A DNA stretch of 64,000 bases from JADZAI01 sp046348585 (lineage in GTDB: Bacteria; Pseudomonadota; Alphaproteobacteria; Micropepsales; Micropepsaceae). Under the pieces are notes generated by a model, which was not told the origin of the DNA, ran no database searches, and was given only the letters and a program-made list of their open reading frames with translations. The translations under genes and the position numbers were made by a program. Location: positions 186,001 to 250,000 of the forward strand of contig JAXMDZ010000001.1 in the NCBI GenBank assembly GCA_046348585.1. The letters run 5' to 3'. Of this stretch, positions 17,893-25,263 are shown one piece after another; the stretch's first letter is position 1; every line of letters begins with the position of its first letter.

Positions 17893-18405
17893 ATGGCAAG
17901 CGGTGGGGCGATTGCGCGGGCGGCCTTCGCCGCCGGGGCGCTCGCGATGACGGGCGCGGCGAACGCGGACGAATGGAGCCCGTACGTCAATCCGCGCTTC
18001 GGCGCGGCGGCGGAGATTCCCGCCAAGGGTTTCACCGCCGACCCGCCGCCCGAAAACGGCGACGGCCAGCGCTGGACCTCGGACGAGGACGGCGGAACCA
18101 TCGCCGTCTATGGCGCCTATCAGGTGCTGGCCGACGATTTCGAGGGCTATCGCAGCTTCGCGCTGGAGAGCGCGCGCGAGAGCGGGGTCAAGATCACCTA
18201 TGAGCGCCGCGGCCAAGGCTGGTTCGTCTATTCCGGGCTGGACGGCGACACGATCGTCTATGAGCGCGTCGAGGAAGCCTGCGGGGGCGACGCCATCGTC
18301 GCCATCCGCTTCGACTATCCCAAGAGCGCCAAGCGGCGCTGGGACAAAATCGTCAAGCACGGCGCGGAGACGCTGGAGGCCCGCCCGTCCGAGGCATGCC
18401 GCTAG
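17893..18405 (+). CDS. Small exported protein of unknown function
   Basis: I chose the ATG at 17893 because GGAGG lies 6-10 bases upstream; this gives 170 residues with a signal peptide ending near GAANA. The mature protein has a hydrophobic strand pattern (IAVYGAYQVLADDF, GWFVYSGLDGDTIVYERV) and two Cys that could pair. The fold looks like the small one-domain proteins that often measure or bind ligands in the periplasm, but I do not recognise it. It starts 14 bases after the DUF4424 gene, so it completes a three-gene operon. Confidence 0.65.
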   Translation: MASGGAIARAAFAAGALAMTGAANADEWSPYVNPRFGAAAEIPAKGFTADPPPENGDGQRWTSDEDGGTIAVYGAYQVLADDFEGYRSFALESARESGVKITYERRGQGWFVYSGLDGDTIVYERVEEACGGDAIVAIRFDYPKSAKRRWDKIVKHGAETLEARPSEACR

Positions 18406-18455
18406 CCGCGCGCCGCGATAGACTGGCCGCACAGAACGATAACGAGGGGAACGCC

Positions 18456-18830
18456 ATGGCGCACGACAACGAACGCATCATCCGCGACTTCATTGCCGCC
18501 TGGCCGTCGCTGGACGCCGAAAGGCTCGCCGCCTTCTTCACCGAGGACGGCGTCTATCACAACATGCCCATCGCCGCGGTCGCTGGCCGCGCCAATCTCA
18601 AAGGCTTCATCGCCGCGTTCCTGAAGGACTGGACGCGCACCGAATGGGAGATCCGGCACATCGTCGCGGCGGGCGATCTGGTGATCGCCGAGCGCATCGA
18701 CCGCACCTGGATCGGCGACAAGGCGATCGTCCTGCCGTGCTGCGGCGTGTTCGAGATGGAAGCCGGCAAGATCAAGGTCTGGCGCGACTATTTCGACATG
18801 GGAACCTATATCAAGGGCGCGACCGGCTGA
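18456..18830 (+). CDS. Limonene-1,2-epoxide hydrolase-like SnoaL-fold protein
   Basis: This 124-residue cone-fold (NTF2-like) protein begins at an ATG preceded by AACGAGGGGA. The residues used by limonene-epoxide hydrolase as an Asp-Arg-Asp triad seem conserved: Arg80 and Asp82 in ERIDRTW, and Asp111 in VWRDYFD. It could therefore hydrolyse an epoxide, although most uncharacterised members lack known substrates. It follows the three-gene secreted-protein operon by 50 bases and converges on the next gene with a 10-base gap. No signal peptide, so cytoplasmic. Confidence 0.78.
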   Translation: MAHDNERIIRDFIAAWPSLDAERLAAFFTEDGVYHNMPIAAVAGRANLKGFIAAFLKDWTRTEWEIRHIVAAGDLVIAERIDRTWIGDKAIVLPCCGVFEMEAGKIKVWRDYFDMGTYIKGATG

Positions 18831-18840
18831 TCGCCCGGCG

Positions 18841-19290
18841 CTATTCCCCGCACACGAAGGGAATGTCGGCGGCGGCCTTGGCCTTGCCGATGGCCGCCTC
18901 GATGCGGAAGGCGCGGCAGGTCGAATCCGGCACGAAGACGGCGCGCGTGACCGAACCCTGCGCCGAGAGCAGCAGGCCCTCGATCTTGCGTTCGGCGAGG
19001 ACCGTGCCGTCGTCGGCGGCGACGACCTTGATCGTCAGCGGCGTTTCGATGAACGCGCCCGCCTCTCCGGTGACGGTGACGGCGACCAGCACGTCGCTCG
19101 CCGGTTCCTCCGCCCCGCCCTCGCCGATGACGGTGTTGAACAGCGACACCTCGGCCGGCGGCGCGATATTGTCCGACAGCCGCCCGCTCGCTTCGTAGAA
19201 GAGATGCGCCTCGATCTTGCCGATCGCGGGTTCGGCCGCCGCGGCGGCGGGAATGGCGAGAAGGGCGGCGAGGACGGCGAGAGCGCGCAT
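18841..19290 (-). CDS. Secreted beta-rich protein of unknown function
   Basis: The likely start is the ATG at 19290, which opens a signal peptide (MRALAVLAALLAIPAAAAAEP); the ribosome-binding site is weak. The 149-residue protein shows alternating hydrophobic strands (VLVAVTVTGEAGAFIETPLTIKV split by turns) typical of a beta-sandwich, with two Cys (STCRAF and FVCGE) that could form a disulfide. No family recognised. It converges on the SnoaL-like gene and lies downstream of the acyl-CoA dehydrogenase gene (86-base gap). Confidence 0.6.
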   Translation of the reverse strand: MRALAVLAALLAIPAAAAAEPAIGKIEAHLFYEASGRLSDNIAPPAEVSLFNTVIGEGGAEEPASDVLVAVTVTGEAGAFIETPLTIKVVAADDGTVLAERKIEGLLLSAQGSVTRAVFVPDSTCRAFRIEAAIGKAKAAADIPFVCGE

Positions 19291-19376
19291 GGGCGTGTGA
19301 TCCGCAATTGGAGTGAACGCCGCCACGCTCGGGCGGCGGCGAAGGCTTGTCAACGCGGCGCGCGCCCGCAGCCGGG

Positions 19377-20525
19377 TCAGAGCGTGCGGGCGATGAGGTC
19401 GAGCATGGTCTCGTTCGAGCCGCCGGCGATGCGCGAAAAGCGGCTGTCGGCATAGGCGCGGCAGACCGGATATTCCCACATATAGCCGTAGCCGCCGTGG
19501 ATCTGGACGCAGTCGTCGAGCGTCTGCATGAGCATCTCGGTCGTCTGGCGCTTGGCGATGGCGGCGACGGTGGCGTCGAGTTCGCCCTTCATCATCAGCT
19601 CAAGGCAGCGGTCGACGAAGACCCGCGCCATTTCGATGCGCGCCTTGTGCTCGGCGAGCTTGAAGCGCGTGTGCTGCATGTCGATGAGCGGCGCGCCGAA
19701 CATCTTGCGGTCGCGCGCATGGGCGCTGGTCCAGCCGAGCGCCGCCTGGGCGAGCGCGACCGAGCGCACGGCGATCATCGTGCGCTCCCAGGCGAGTTCC
19801 TTCATCAGAACGTAGAAGCCGCGATTTTCGGCCCCGACGAGATTGGAGGCGGGCACGCGGACATCGTCGAAGAAGAGTTCGGAGGTGTCCTGGGCGTGCG
19901 CGCCGAGCTTCTTCAGATTGCGCCCGCGCCGGAAGCCGGGGCGGTCGCCCTCCACGATGATCAGGCTGACGCCGCGCGATCCGGCGGCGGGATCGGTCTT
20001 CGCGGCGACGACGACGAGGTCGGCGAGCTGGCCGTTCGAGATGAAGGTCTTCTGGCCGTTGATGACATAGTCGTCGCCGTCGCGCCGCGCGGTCGTGCGC
20101 ATCGACTGGAGGTCGGAGCCGCCGCTGGGCTCCGTCATGGCGATCGCGCCGATGGTCTCGCCGCGCGCCATGCGGGGCAGCCAGGTCGATTTCTGCGCCT
20201 CGGTGCCGTGATTGAGGATGTAGGGCGCGACGATCTCGGAATGGAGATGGAAGAACGGGCCGCTGAGATTGAGCCGCGCCAGTTCCTCGATCATCACCAC
20301 CGAGAAGAGCCGGTCGAGCCCCTGGCCGCCATAGGCGGCGGGCGTCGACATCAGCAGGATGCCCTCGCGCCCGGCCTTCTCCCACGCCTCGCGCGCGACG
20401 ATGCCGTCCTCTTCCCACTGGGCGTGATGGGGCGCGATCTCGCGCTCCAGGAACTTGCGCAGCGAAGCGCGGAACATCTCGTGCTCGGGCGAGAAGATGG
20501 TGCGGGGGATCATGTAGGCGTCCAT
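19377..20525 (-). CDS. Acyl-CoA dehydrogenase
   Basis: The 382-residue flavoenzyme has the FAD-binding signatures AMTEPSGGSDL and FISNGQLADLV, and the C-terminal CVQIHGGYGYMWEYPVCRAYADSR. The usual catalytic Glu of MCAD is replaced (RIAGGSNETM). This resembles LCAD/IVD-type enzymes, in which a Glu on an earlier helix (here probably in AWERTM) acts instead. It would oxidise an acyl-CoA at C2-C3 and pass electrons to ETF. The leader and first codons are partly duplicated at 21523-21612, beyond the FkbM gene. Confidence 0.88.
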   Translation of the reverse strand: MDAYMIPRTIFSPEHEMFRASLRKFLEREIAPHHAQWEEDGIVAREAWEKAGREGILLMSTPAAYGGQGLDRLFSVVMIEELARLNLSGPFFHLHSEIVAPYILNHGTEAQKSTWLPRMARGETIGAIAMTEPSGGSDLQSMRTTARRDGDDYVINGQKTFISNGQLADLVVVAAKTDPAAGSRGVSLIIVEGDRPGFRRGRNLKKLGAHAQDTSELFFDDVRVPASNLVGAENRGFYVLMKELAWERTMIAVRSVALAQAALGWTSAHARDRKMFGAPLIDMQHTRFKLAEHKARIEMARVFVDRCLELMMKGELDATVAAIAKRQTTEMLMQTLDDCVQIHGGYGYMWEYPVCRAYADSRFSRIAGGSNETMLDLIARTL

Positions 20526-20674
20526 GGCTCGGTTCCGTCAGGCGGTGATGCGTTCGGGACGACTATGGCGGTCCGCATTTGGCGGCGAAAGCCGCAAGCC
20601 GCGCGGCGGCCGCTCAAATTGCGGGACGGCCGGCCAGTGCGGCCGGCGGTCCAGGTTTGCGCCGCGGCGCGCGG

Positions 20675-21523
20675 CTAGCCTGCCGGAACGAAAACGGCGT
20701 TATGGGCGATCTGCGCCATGGGAACGCCGGCAGCCTTGCGCTTCATGCCGATCGCCGTCAGGTGCCGGTGGTCCAGCTTGTAGCCATAGCTCGCCATCAA
20801 GCCCTCGATCGCCTCGTGCTCGCCGACATTGAGTTCGACCTGGACGCTGCGTGGACGCCGCGCGGCGGTCAGAAGCCTCGCCATGCCCACGAGAATCCTG
20901 TGCTCGATGCCGTCGACGTCGATCTTGACGAGATCGGGCGTCTGGATCGCGGCGCTGTCGAGAAGCTCGTCCACGCTGACGCCGAGGCAAAGCTCCCTGG
21001 CCACGGGCACGAAGGATTTGCCCTGCCCGTCGCGCACGGTCGAACCGAACTGGCTGCCGCTCTCGGAGGCTTTCAGGCTGGTATAGTTGAAGGCCGCGAT
21101 TTCGCGGGCGTCGGTCAGCGGGATCGCGATGACGTCGATGCGGTCCTGAAAGCCGTTGGCCGCGACGTTCTGCATCAAGGCGACCGCGTTGGGCTTGTTG
21201 GGCTCGATGGCATAGACCCGGCCCTGCGGCCCCACCCGATGCGCCGCCGCCAGCGTGTAGATGCCGACATTCGCCCCGACGTCGAGGAACCTGTCGCCCG
21301 GACGCAATTGTCCGTCGAGCCACGCCATCGTCCCTTCTTCCTTGATCCACAGGGAGACGGCGCGATAGGCGGCCTGGGCGTTGTCGCACACGAAGCGCGT
21401 CGAATACTGGCGGTCCCGAACGACGACGCCGGGCGTGGCGATCCGGCGCAGCCAGCCGACGATCCCGAACCAGCCCCGCTCCAGCGATGACAGCGTCCGC
21501 GCGCCGTTCGACCGGATGGCCAT
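20675..21523 (-). CDS. FkbM family methyltransferase
   Basis: This 282-residue class I SAM enzyme has motif I FLDVGANVGIYTLAAAHRVG, an acidic ribose-binding residue in VYAIEPNK, and the FkbM-type DLVKIDVDGIEHRIL segment. FkbM enzymes O-methylate sugars or polyketides. The start codon overlaps the stop of a 29-codon leader frame as TAATG. The gene lies between the acyl-CoA dehydrogenase gene and tRNA-Ser, flanked by repeated sequence, which suggests a local insertion or rearrangement. Substrate unknown. Confidence 0.83.
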   Translation of the reverse strand: MAIRSNGARTLSSLERGWFGIVGWLRRIATPGVVVRDRQYSTRFVCDNAQAAYRAVSLWIKEEGTMAWLDGQLRPGDRFLDVGANVGIYTLAAAHRVGPQGRVYAIEPNKPNAVALMQNVAANGFQDRIDVIAIPLTDAREIAAFNYTSLKASESGSQFGSTVRDGQGKSFVPVARELCLGVSVDELLDSAAIQTPDLVKIDVDGIEHRILVGMARLLTAARRPRSVQVELNVGEHEAIEGLMASYGYKLDHRHLTAIGMKRKAAGVPMAQIAHNAVFVPAG

Positions 21524-21612
21524 TACGCCCGCCTCAAAGCGGCGAGCGCCGGCGCGCCCTCGGCCGCATGGATCGTGCGGGAGATCGCGCAGGAGATCGC
21601 GCAGGCGTCCAT
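21523..21612 (-). pseudogene. 29-codon leader frame: duplicated acyl-CoA dehydrogenase 5' end
   Basis: The frame begins ATGGACGCCT like the acyl-CoA dehydrogenase gene and, apart from a duplicated 12-base unit, matches its first codons (MDA..IS.RTI) and leader (CCTGACGGA..CCGAGCC). It then diverges and stops. Its TAA overlaps the FkbM start, so it could couple FkbM translation. It is either a decayed copy or a recruited leader peptide. Confidence 0.5.
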
Positions 21613-21772
21613 GGCTCGGGCTCCGTCAGGCTGCGGTGCAGTCGCCGGCAAGGCCGCCGGCGGGAATGTGTGCATGCTGTGCGGCCGGCGCCGCTATTCG
21701 AACCACCGGCGAGATCGACAGGGCAGAGCCGCGTACGCGAAAGCGAAGATCAGGAGAGCGACCGGAAAGAAG

Positions 21773-21862
21773 TGGCGGACAGGGTGAGATTCGAACTCAC
21801 GGAGAGCGTTAACCCTCGCCGCATTTCGAGTGCGGTACCTTAAACCACTCGGCCACCTGTCC
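21773..21862 (-). tRNA. tRNA-Ser (anticodon CGA)
   Basis: Read on the minus strand, a 7-bp acceptor stem begins GGACAGG and closes with CCTGTCC, then discriminator G and an encoded CCA. The D arm TGGCCGAGTGG, anticodon loop CTCGAAA (anticodon CGA), a long variable arm and the T loop GTTCGAATC are all present, giving a 90-base class II serine tRNA. Confidence 0.95.
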
Positions 21863-21934
21863 GCGCCCCGCCGGGGCCGGGACCCCGCGAGAAGGGCGCC
21901 ACATAGCCGATGCGCCGCCGCGAGACAAGCGCCG

Positions 21935-22774
21935 CTATTCGTCCGCGATCCTGCGCGCCGCGCCGTTCGCGCCCGGCCCCTGCGCCAGGGTGCGGGCGAG
22001 GAAAGGCAGCAGGGCGGCCATCGCCGCATGGAGCGCGAAGGCCCCGTTGACGGCGAGCACGCCCGAGCCGGTCATGCCGCCCCCGGCGACCGGCGCGCGC
22101 ACGTAGAGCTCGTAGGCGGTGGCGTCGCGCACCCCGCCCTCCGCCACGCCGGCGAGGAAGGCGTCGGCCGCCGCGCGGTCCTTCAGCGGATACCAGACGA
22201 GATAGACGCCCTGGGGGAAACGCTTCCAGGCCTCGCGCAGCGCCCGGCCCAGCGTCTGGAACTCGTCCGGCTTCTCGAAGGGCGGGTCGATCAGCACCAG
22301 GCCGCGCTTTTCGGGCGGCGGCAGCACCCCTTTCAGCGCGCCATAGCCGTCGCGGGTCTCGACCCGCGCCCGCCGCCAGGGCCTGAGGGCGGCGGCGAGG
22401 GCCGCCGACTCGCCCGGATGCAGCTCGCAGGCGACGAGCCGGTCTTCCGGCCGCAGCGCCCCGGCGATCAGCAGCGGCGAGCCGGGATAGAGGGTGAGCG
22501 CGCCCGGCGGATTCGCCGCCCGGACCGCCGCCAGATAGGGGACGAGCCCCGCCGGGACCTCGCCGGCCGCCATCAGCCTTGCGATTCCGTGCCGGAACTC
22601 CCCCGCCCGCAGCGCCTCGGCCGAGGCGAGGTCGTAGCCGCCCCGCCCGCCATGGGTGTCGAGCACGAAGAACGGCTTCGGTTTCGCCTTCAGATGCTGA
22701 AGCAGCAGCATCAGGGCGGCGTGCTTGAGCACGTCGGCGTGGTTGCCCGCGTGATAGCCGTGGCGATAATTCAT
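21935..22774 (-). CDS. rlmJ: 23S rRNA (adenine-2030-N6)-methyltransferase RlmJ
   Basis: The start at 22774 gives the family N-terminus MNYRHGYHAGNHADVLKH. The 279-residue protein contains FFVLDTHGGRGGYDL (SAM-binding) and the catalytic DPPF motif (LIDPPFEKPDEF) of N6-adenine methyltransferases. RlmJ modifies A2030 of 23S rRNA; it is a single-copy cytoplasmic enzyme. No operon partner is evident: the tRNA is downstream and the noncoding region before rplU is upstream. Confidence 0.92.
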   Translation of the reverse strand: MNYRHGYHAGNHADVLKHAALMLLLQHLKAKPKPFFVLDTHGGRGGYDLASAEALRAGEFRHGIARLMAAGEVPAGLVPYLAAVRAANPPGALTLYPGSPLLIAGALRPEDRLVACELHPGESAALAAALRPWRRARVETRDGYGALKGVLPPPEKRGLVLIDPPFEKPDEFQTLGRALREAWKRFPQGVYLVWYPLKDRAAADAFLAGVAEGGVRDATAYELYVRAPVAGGGMTGSGVLAVNGAFALHAAMAALLPFLARTLAQGPGANGAARRIADE

Positions 22775-22837
22775 GATGAAAAGGCCGGATTTCCGCGGGT
22801 CACGAAAGTATGAAGGGGAATTAATCCTCGCGCCACT

Positions 22838-23046
22838 TTGAAGCAATGAAAGGCGCCCTATCTTCTCTCTTGTCACGGTGCATCAAGCGCCGGACGGCAG
22901 ACCACGCGGCCCGGCGCCGCTCGCACCCAGGGAGCCCCGACCCTCGCGAGCCCGACCTGGCAGCCATTGGCTCCCCCCGCCAAGGCCTGTCAAATGAATG
23001 CGGGGCCGGCGCCACCCCCCTCGTGTGCCGGCCCCGTTTCATTTTG
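22838..23046 (+). ncRNA. Candidate small RNA ending at a strong intrinsic terminator
   Basis: The 504 bases between rlmJ and rplU hold no convincing gene. A 10-bp perfect hairpin, CGGGGCCGGC (23001-23010) with GCCGGCCCCG (23027-23036), followed by TTTCATTTT, reads as a plus-strand terminator although no plus-strand gene lies upstream. A weak promoter, TTGAAG (22838) and TATCTT (22859), would make a transcript of about 170 bases. No SRP, 6S or tmRNA core was found. Speculative. Confidence 0.3.
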
Positions 23047-23134
23047 CGGCCCCGCCGCGTGTCCCGGCATCGCCCGGACGGCCACGGCCCGGCGGTTCGG
23101 GCGGCGATACCCCCCGATTTCGACTCTGTTTTCC

Positions 23135-23162
23135 TTGACATCGACCGGCCGCCGCGTCTATT
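23135..23162 (+). promoter_or_regulatory. Promoter of rplU-rpmA
   Basis: A perfect -35 TTGACA (23135-23140) is followed after 16 bases by TCTATT (23157-23162). The predicted start near 23170 leaves a leader of about 110 bases before rplU, containing an attenuator-like hairpin. Confidence 0.6.
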
Positions 23163-23196
23163 TCCGCGCCTTCCTGACGGGACCGGCCTTGCGGCC

Positions 23197-23228
23197 GCGC
23201 GCATGCGCGCCCCGTCGCGCATTTTTTA
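23197..23228 (+). terminator. Attenuator-like hairpin in the rplU leader
   Basis: ATGCGCG (23203-23209) pairs with CGCGCAT (23216-23222) around a 6-base loop and runs into a T-tract, the layout of an intrinsic terminator, 50 bases before rplU. An alternative hairpin, GCGCG (23197-23201) with CGCGC (23206-23210), uses the same 5' arm, so the two exclude each other as in attenuators. Confidence 0.45.
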
Positions 23229-23278
23229 TCCTTCGCGCCGGCCACCGGGACGGGCGCGGAACAAGGTCGGTGAACGCG

Positions 23279-23593
23279 ATGTATGCGGTGATCAAGACGG
23301 GCGGCAAGCAGTACAAGGTCGCCGTCGACCAGGTCGTTGAGATCGAGAAGCTCGAAGGCGACGCCGGCACCAAGGTGCAGTTCGGCGAAGTGCTGCTGTT
23401 CGGCAACGGCGAAGGCGTCTCGAAGGTGGGCGTGCCCTTCCTCGCCGGCGCGACCGTCGAGGGCGAGATCGTCGCCCAGGGCAAGGCCGACAAGATCCTG
23501 ATCGTGAAGAAGAAGCGCCGCCAGAACTATCGCCGCAAGAACGGCCACCGCCAGCCGTTCACGCGCGTGAAGATCACCTCGATCGCGGCCTAA
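23279..23593 (+). CDS. rplU: 50S ribosomal protein L21
   Basis: The 104-residue protein starts MYAVIKTGGKQYKVAVDQ and ends with the basic stretch VKKKRRQNYRRKNGHRQPFT, both diagnostic for L21, which binds 23S rRNA near L20. The ATG at 23279 is preceded by AAGGTCGG. rpmA follows after 27 bases. The unusually structured leader between promoter and start suggests leader-mediated control, possibly by a ribosomal protein (inference). Confidence 0.97.
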   Translation: MYAVIKTGGKQYKVAVDQVVEIEKLEGDAGTKVQFGEVLLFGNGEGVSKVGVPFLAGATVEGEIVAQGKADKILIVKKKRRQNYRRKNGHRQPFTRVKITSIAA

Positions 23594-23620
23594 GAGCAGA
23601 CAAGAGTTCAGGAGACCACC

Positions 23621-23896
23621 ATGGCACACAAGAAAGCCGGCGGCTCATCGCGCAACGGTCGCGATTCGGAAGCCAAGCGCCTCGGCGTGAAACTGTTCGG
23701 CGGCCAGAAGGCCGTTCCGGGCAACGTCATCCTGCGTCAGCGCGGCACCCGCTGGCATGCCGGCAAGAACGTAGGCATGGGCCGCGACCACACGCTCTTC
23801 GCGCTCGCCGAGGGCCGCGTGACGTTCAAGAAGGGCTGGAAAGACCGCCAGTTCGTCTCGATCACGCCGGAAGCTACCGCCGAAGCCGCGGAATAA
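23621..23896 (+). CDS. rpmA: 50S ribosomal protein L27
   Basis: The 91-residue protein begins MAHKKAGGSSRNGRDSEAKR, the N-terminal tail that reaches the peptidyl-transferase centre. There is no cleavable extension of the Firmicutes type. GGAGACC lies upstream. It is cotranscribed with rplU and followed by two hairpins, at 23913-23936 and 23946-23976, the second an intrinsic terminator. Confidence 0.97.
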   Translation: MAHKKAGGSSRNGRDSEAKRLGVKLFGGQKAVPGNVILRQRGTRWHAGKNVGMGRDHTLFALAEGRVTFKKGWKDRQFVSITPEATAEAAE

Positions 23897-23912
23897 GGCG
23901 CGTTCCATATAG

Positions 23913-23976
23913 GGGCCGCCGGACTTAAGGCGGCCCACCTGACGAGGGAGGTGGCTTGCCGCCTCCCTTTTCGTTT
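23913..23976 (+). terminator. Tandem hairpins ending rplU-rpmA
   Basis: An 8-bp hairpin (GGGCCGCC with GGCGGCCC, 23913-23936) is followed by a 9-bp GC-rich hairpin (23946-23967, CTTG loop, one G-U pair) and a TTTTCGTTT tract, a standard intrinsic terminator. Confidence 0.8.
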
Positions 23977-24016
23977 GCCCTCGCCGGTTCGGACCAAGTC
24001 GCCTGGGAGGGAAGAC

Positions 24017-24640
24017 ATGACCGAGATACGCCTGAAGGCCGTCCCCGCCTATGAGGAGGGAACGCTGCGCCTTTCGGGGCCGCGCCTGACGCTGCGCCGG
24101 CCGCTGGCCGCCGACGCCCCGGCCGTCGCCGCGCTGATGAACGATTTCGACGTGGTGAAGAACCTCAGCCGCGCCCCCTGGCCCTATCGCCCGGCCGACG
24201 CCGAGGGCTGGCTCGCAGCGATCGCCGCCGTGCGCGGCGACCGCGACGCCTTTCCGTTCGCGATTCTGGCGGACGGCGCCTATGCCGGGACGGTCGGCAT
24301 CTCGACCAATCCCGCCAATCCCGGCGAGATCGAACTCGGCTATTGGCTGGGCCGTCCCTTCTGGGGCAAGGGCTATGCGACCGAAGCGGCGCGGCTGGCG
24401 GTCCGTTTCGCTTTCGAGACGCTGGGGCTCGCCGTTCTCGCGGCCGGGCACTTCGCCGACAACCCGGCCTCGGGCCGGGTGCTGCAGAAGCTGGGTTTCA
24501 CATACACCGAAGATGTCGCAAGGTTCTCCAAAGCCCGCGATTGCGACGTCGCCTGCAAAATGATGACTCTGGACCGCGCGCACTTCGCGAGCCGGAGCGA
24601 ACAGGGAAACGAACAGGGAGGAGCGAGCCATGGCGGTTGA
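24017..24640 (+). CDS. GNAT N-acetyltransferase, RimJ/RimL type
   Basis: The start at 24017 has GGGAGGGA upstream. The 207-residue protein has the RimJ/RimL layout: RLTLRRPLAADAPAVAALMN, GYWLGRPFWGKGYATEAARL (acetyl-CoA loop GKGYATEA) and the C-terminal ADNPASGRVLQKLGF. Such enzymes acetylate protein N-termini, sometimes ribosomal proteins. Its place after L27 fits that idea but does not prove it. It overlaps the next, paralogous GNAT gene by 11 bases, so translation is coupled. Confidence 0.85.
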   Translation: MTEIRLKAVPAYEEGTLRLSGPRLTLRRPLAADAPAVAALMNDFDVVKNLSRAPWPYRPADAEGWLAAIAAVRGDRDAFPFAILADGAYAGTVGISTNPANPGEIELGYWLGRPFWGKGYATEAARLAVRFAFETLGLAVLAAGHFADNPASGRVLQKLGFTYTEDVARFSKARDCDVACKMMTLDRAHFASRSEQGNEQGGASHGG

Positions 24641-25193
24641 ATTCGCCCCCAGACCCACCCCCGGCGCCGGCGCCCTGGCGACCAAGCGCCTGGTGCTGCG
24701 GCCCTTCCGGCTCAGCGACGGGCCGATCGTCGAGACGCTGGCCGGCGATTTCGACGTCGCCAAGATGCTGGACGTGGTGCCCTATCCCTATCCGGCGGGC
24801 GAGGCGGCGCGCTGGATCTCGACCCATGACGCCAGCCGCGACGGCGGCCGCGAATACCCCTTCGCCATCGAGCGCGAGGGCGAGCTGGTGGGCTGCGTCG
24901 GCCTCAACCGCGAGACCGACGGGCTGTTCCATCTGGGCTACTGGATCGGCAAGCCGTTCTGGGGCCACGGCTACGCCACCGAGGCCGCCCACGCGGCGCT
25001 CGCCTTCGCCTTCGACGAGCTGGGCGAGGGCGAGGTGAAGTCCGGCCACTACGCCGACAACCACGCCTCGGGCCGGGTGATGACCAAGCTCGGCTTCCGC
25101 TACGCCAAGGAAAGCATGCGCTTCTGCAAGGCCCGCGGCCATGCCGTGCGCTTCCTCGACACCCGCCTCGCCCGCGAGCAGTTCAGGAGATAG
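24630..25193 (+). CDS. GNAT N-acetyltransferase, RimJ/RimL type (paralogue)
   Basis: This 187-residue protein parallels the preceding gene: RLVLRPFRLSDGPIVETLAG, GYWIGKPFWGHGYATEAAHAAL and ADNHASGRVMTKLGFRYAKE. It begins inside the end of the first copy. The pair probably arose by tandem duplication. GNAT pairs between rpmA and obg recur in alphaproteobacteria, so this is normal context. The substrate is unknown, presumably a protein N-terminus or an amino sugar or amino acid. Confidence 0.83.
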   Translation: MAVEFAPRPTPGAGALATKRLVLRPFRLSDGPIVETLAGDFDVAKMLDVVPYPYPAGEAARWISTHDASRDGGREYPFAIEREGELVGCVGLNRETDGLFHLGYWIGKPFWGHGYATEAAHAALAFAFDELGEGEVKSGHYADNHASGRVMTKLGFRYAKESMRFCKARGHAVRFLDTRLAREQFRR

Positions 25194-25263
25194 CGGGCGA
25201 ATCCTCGCGCCAAAGGGCTCCGCCCCCGTGATCGGGGGCGGAAAACCCGCTATGTGCAGTCCC

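Noticed and set aside
20526..21862. Genomic island inserted at tRNA-Ser
   Set aside because: No integrase or intact attachment repeat is seen, only a local duplication; the tRNA is complete.
22860..23045. SRP (4.5S) RNA or 6S RNA in the gap before rplU
   Set aside because: The conserved SRP core (GGAAGG with flanking sequences) and 6S-type bubble were not found; the interval is only a candidate small RNA.
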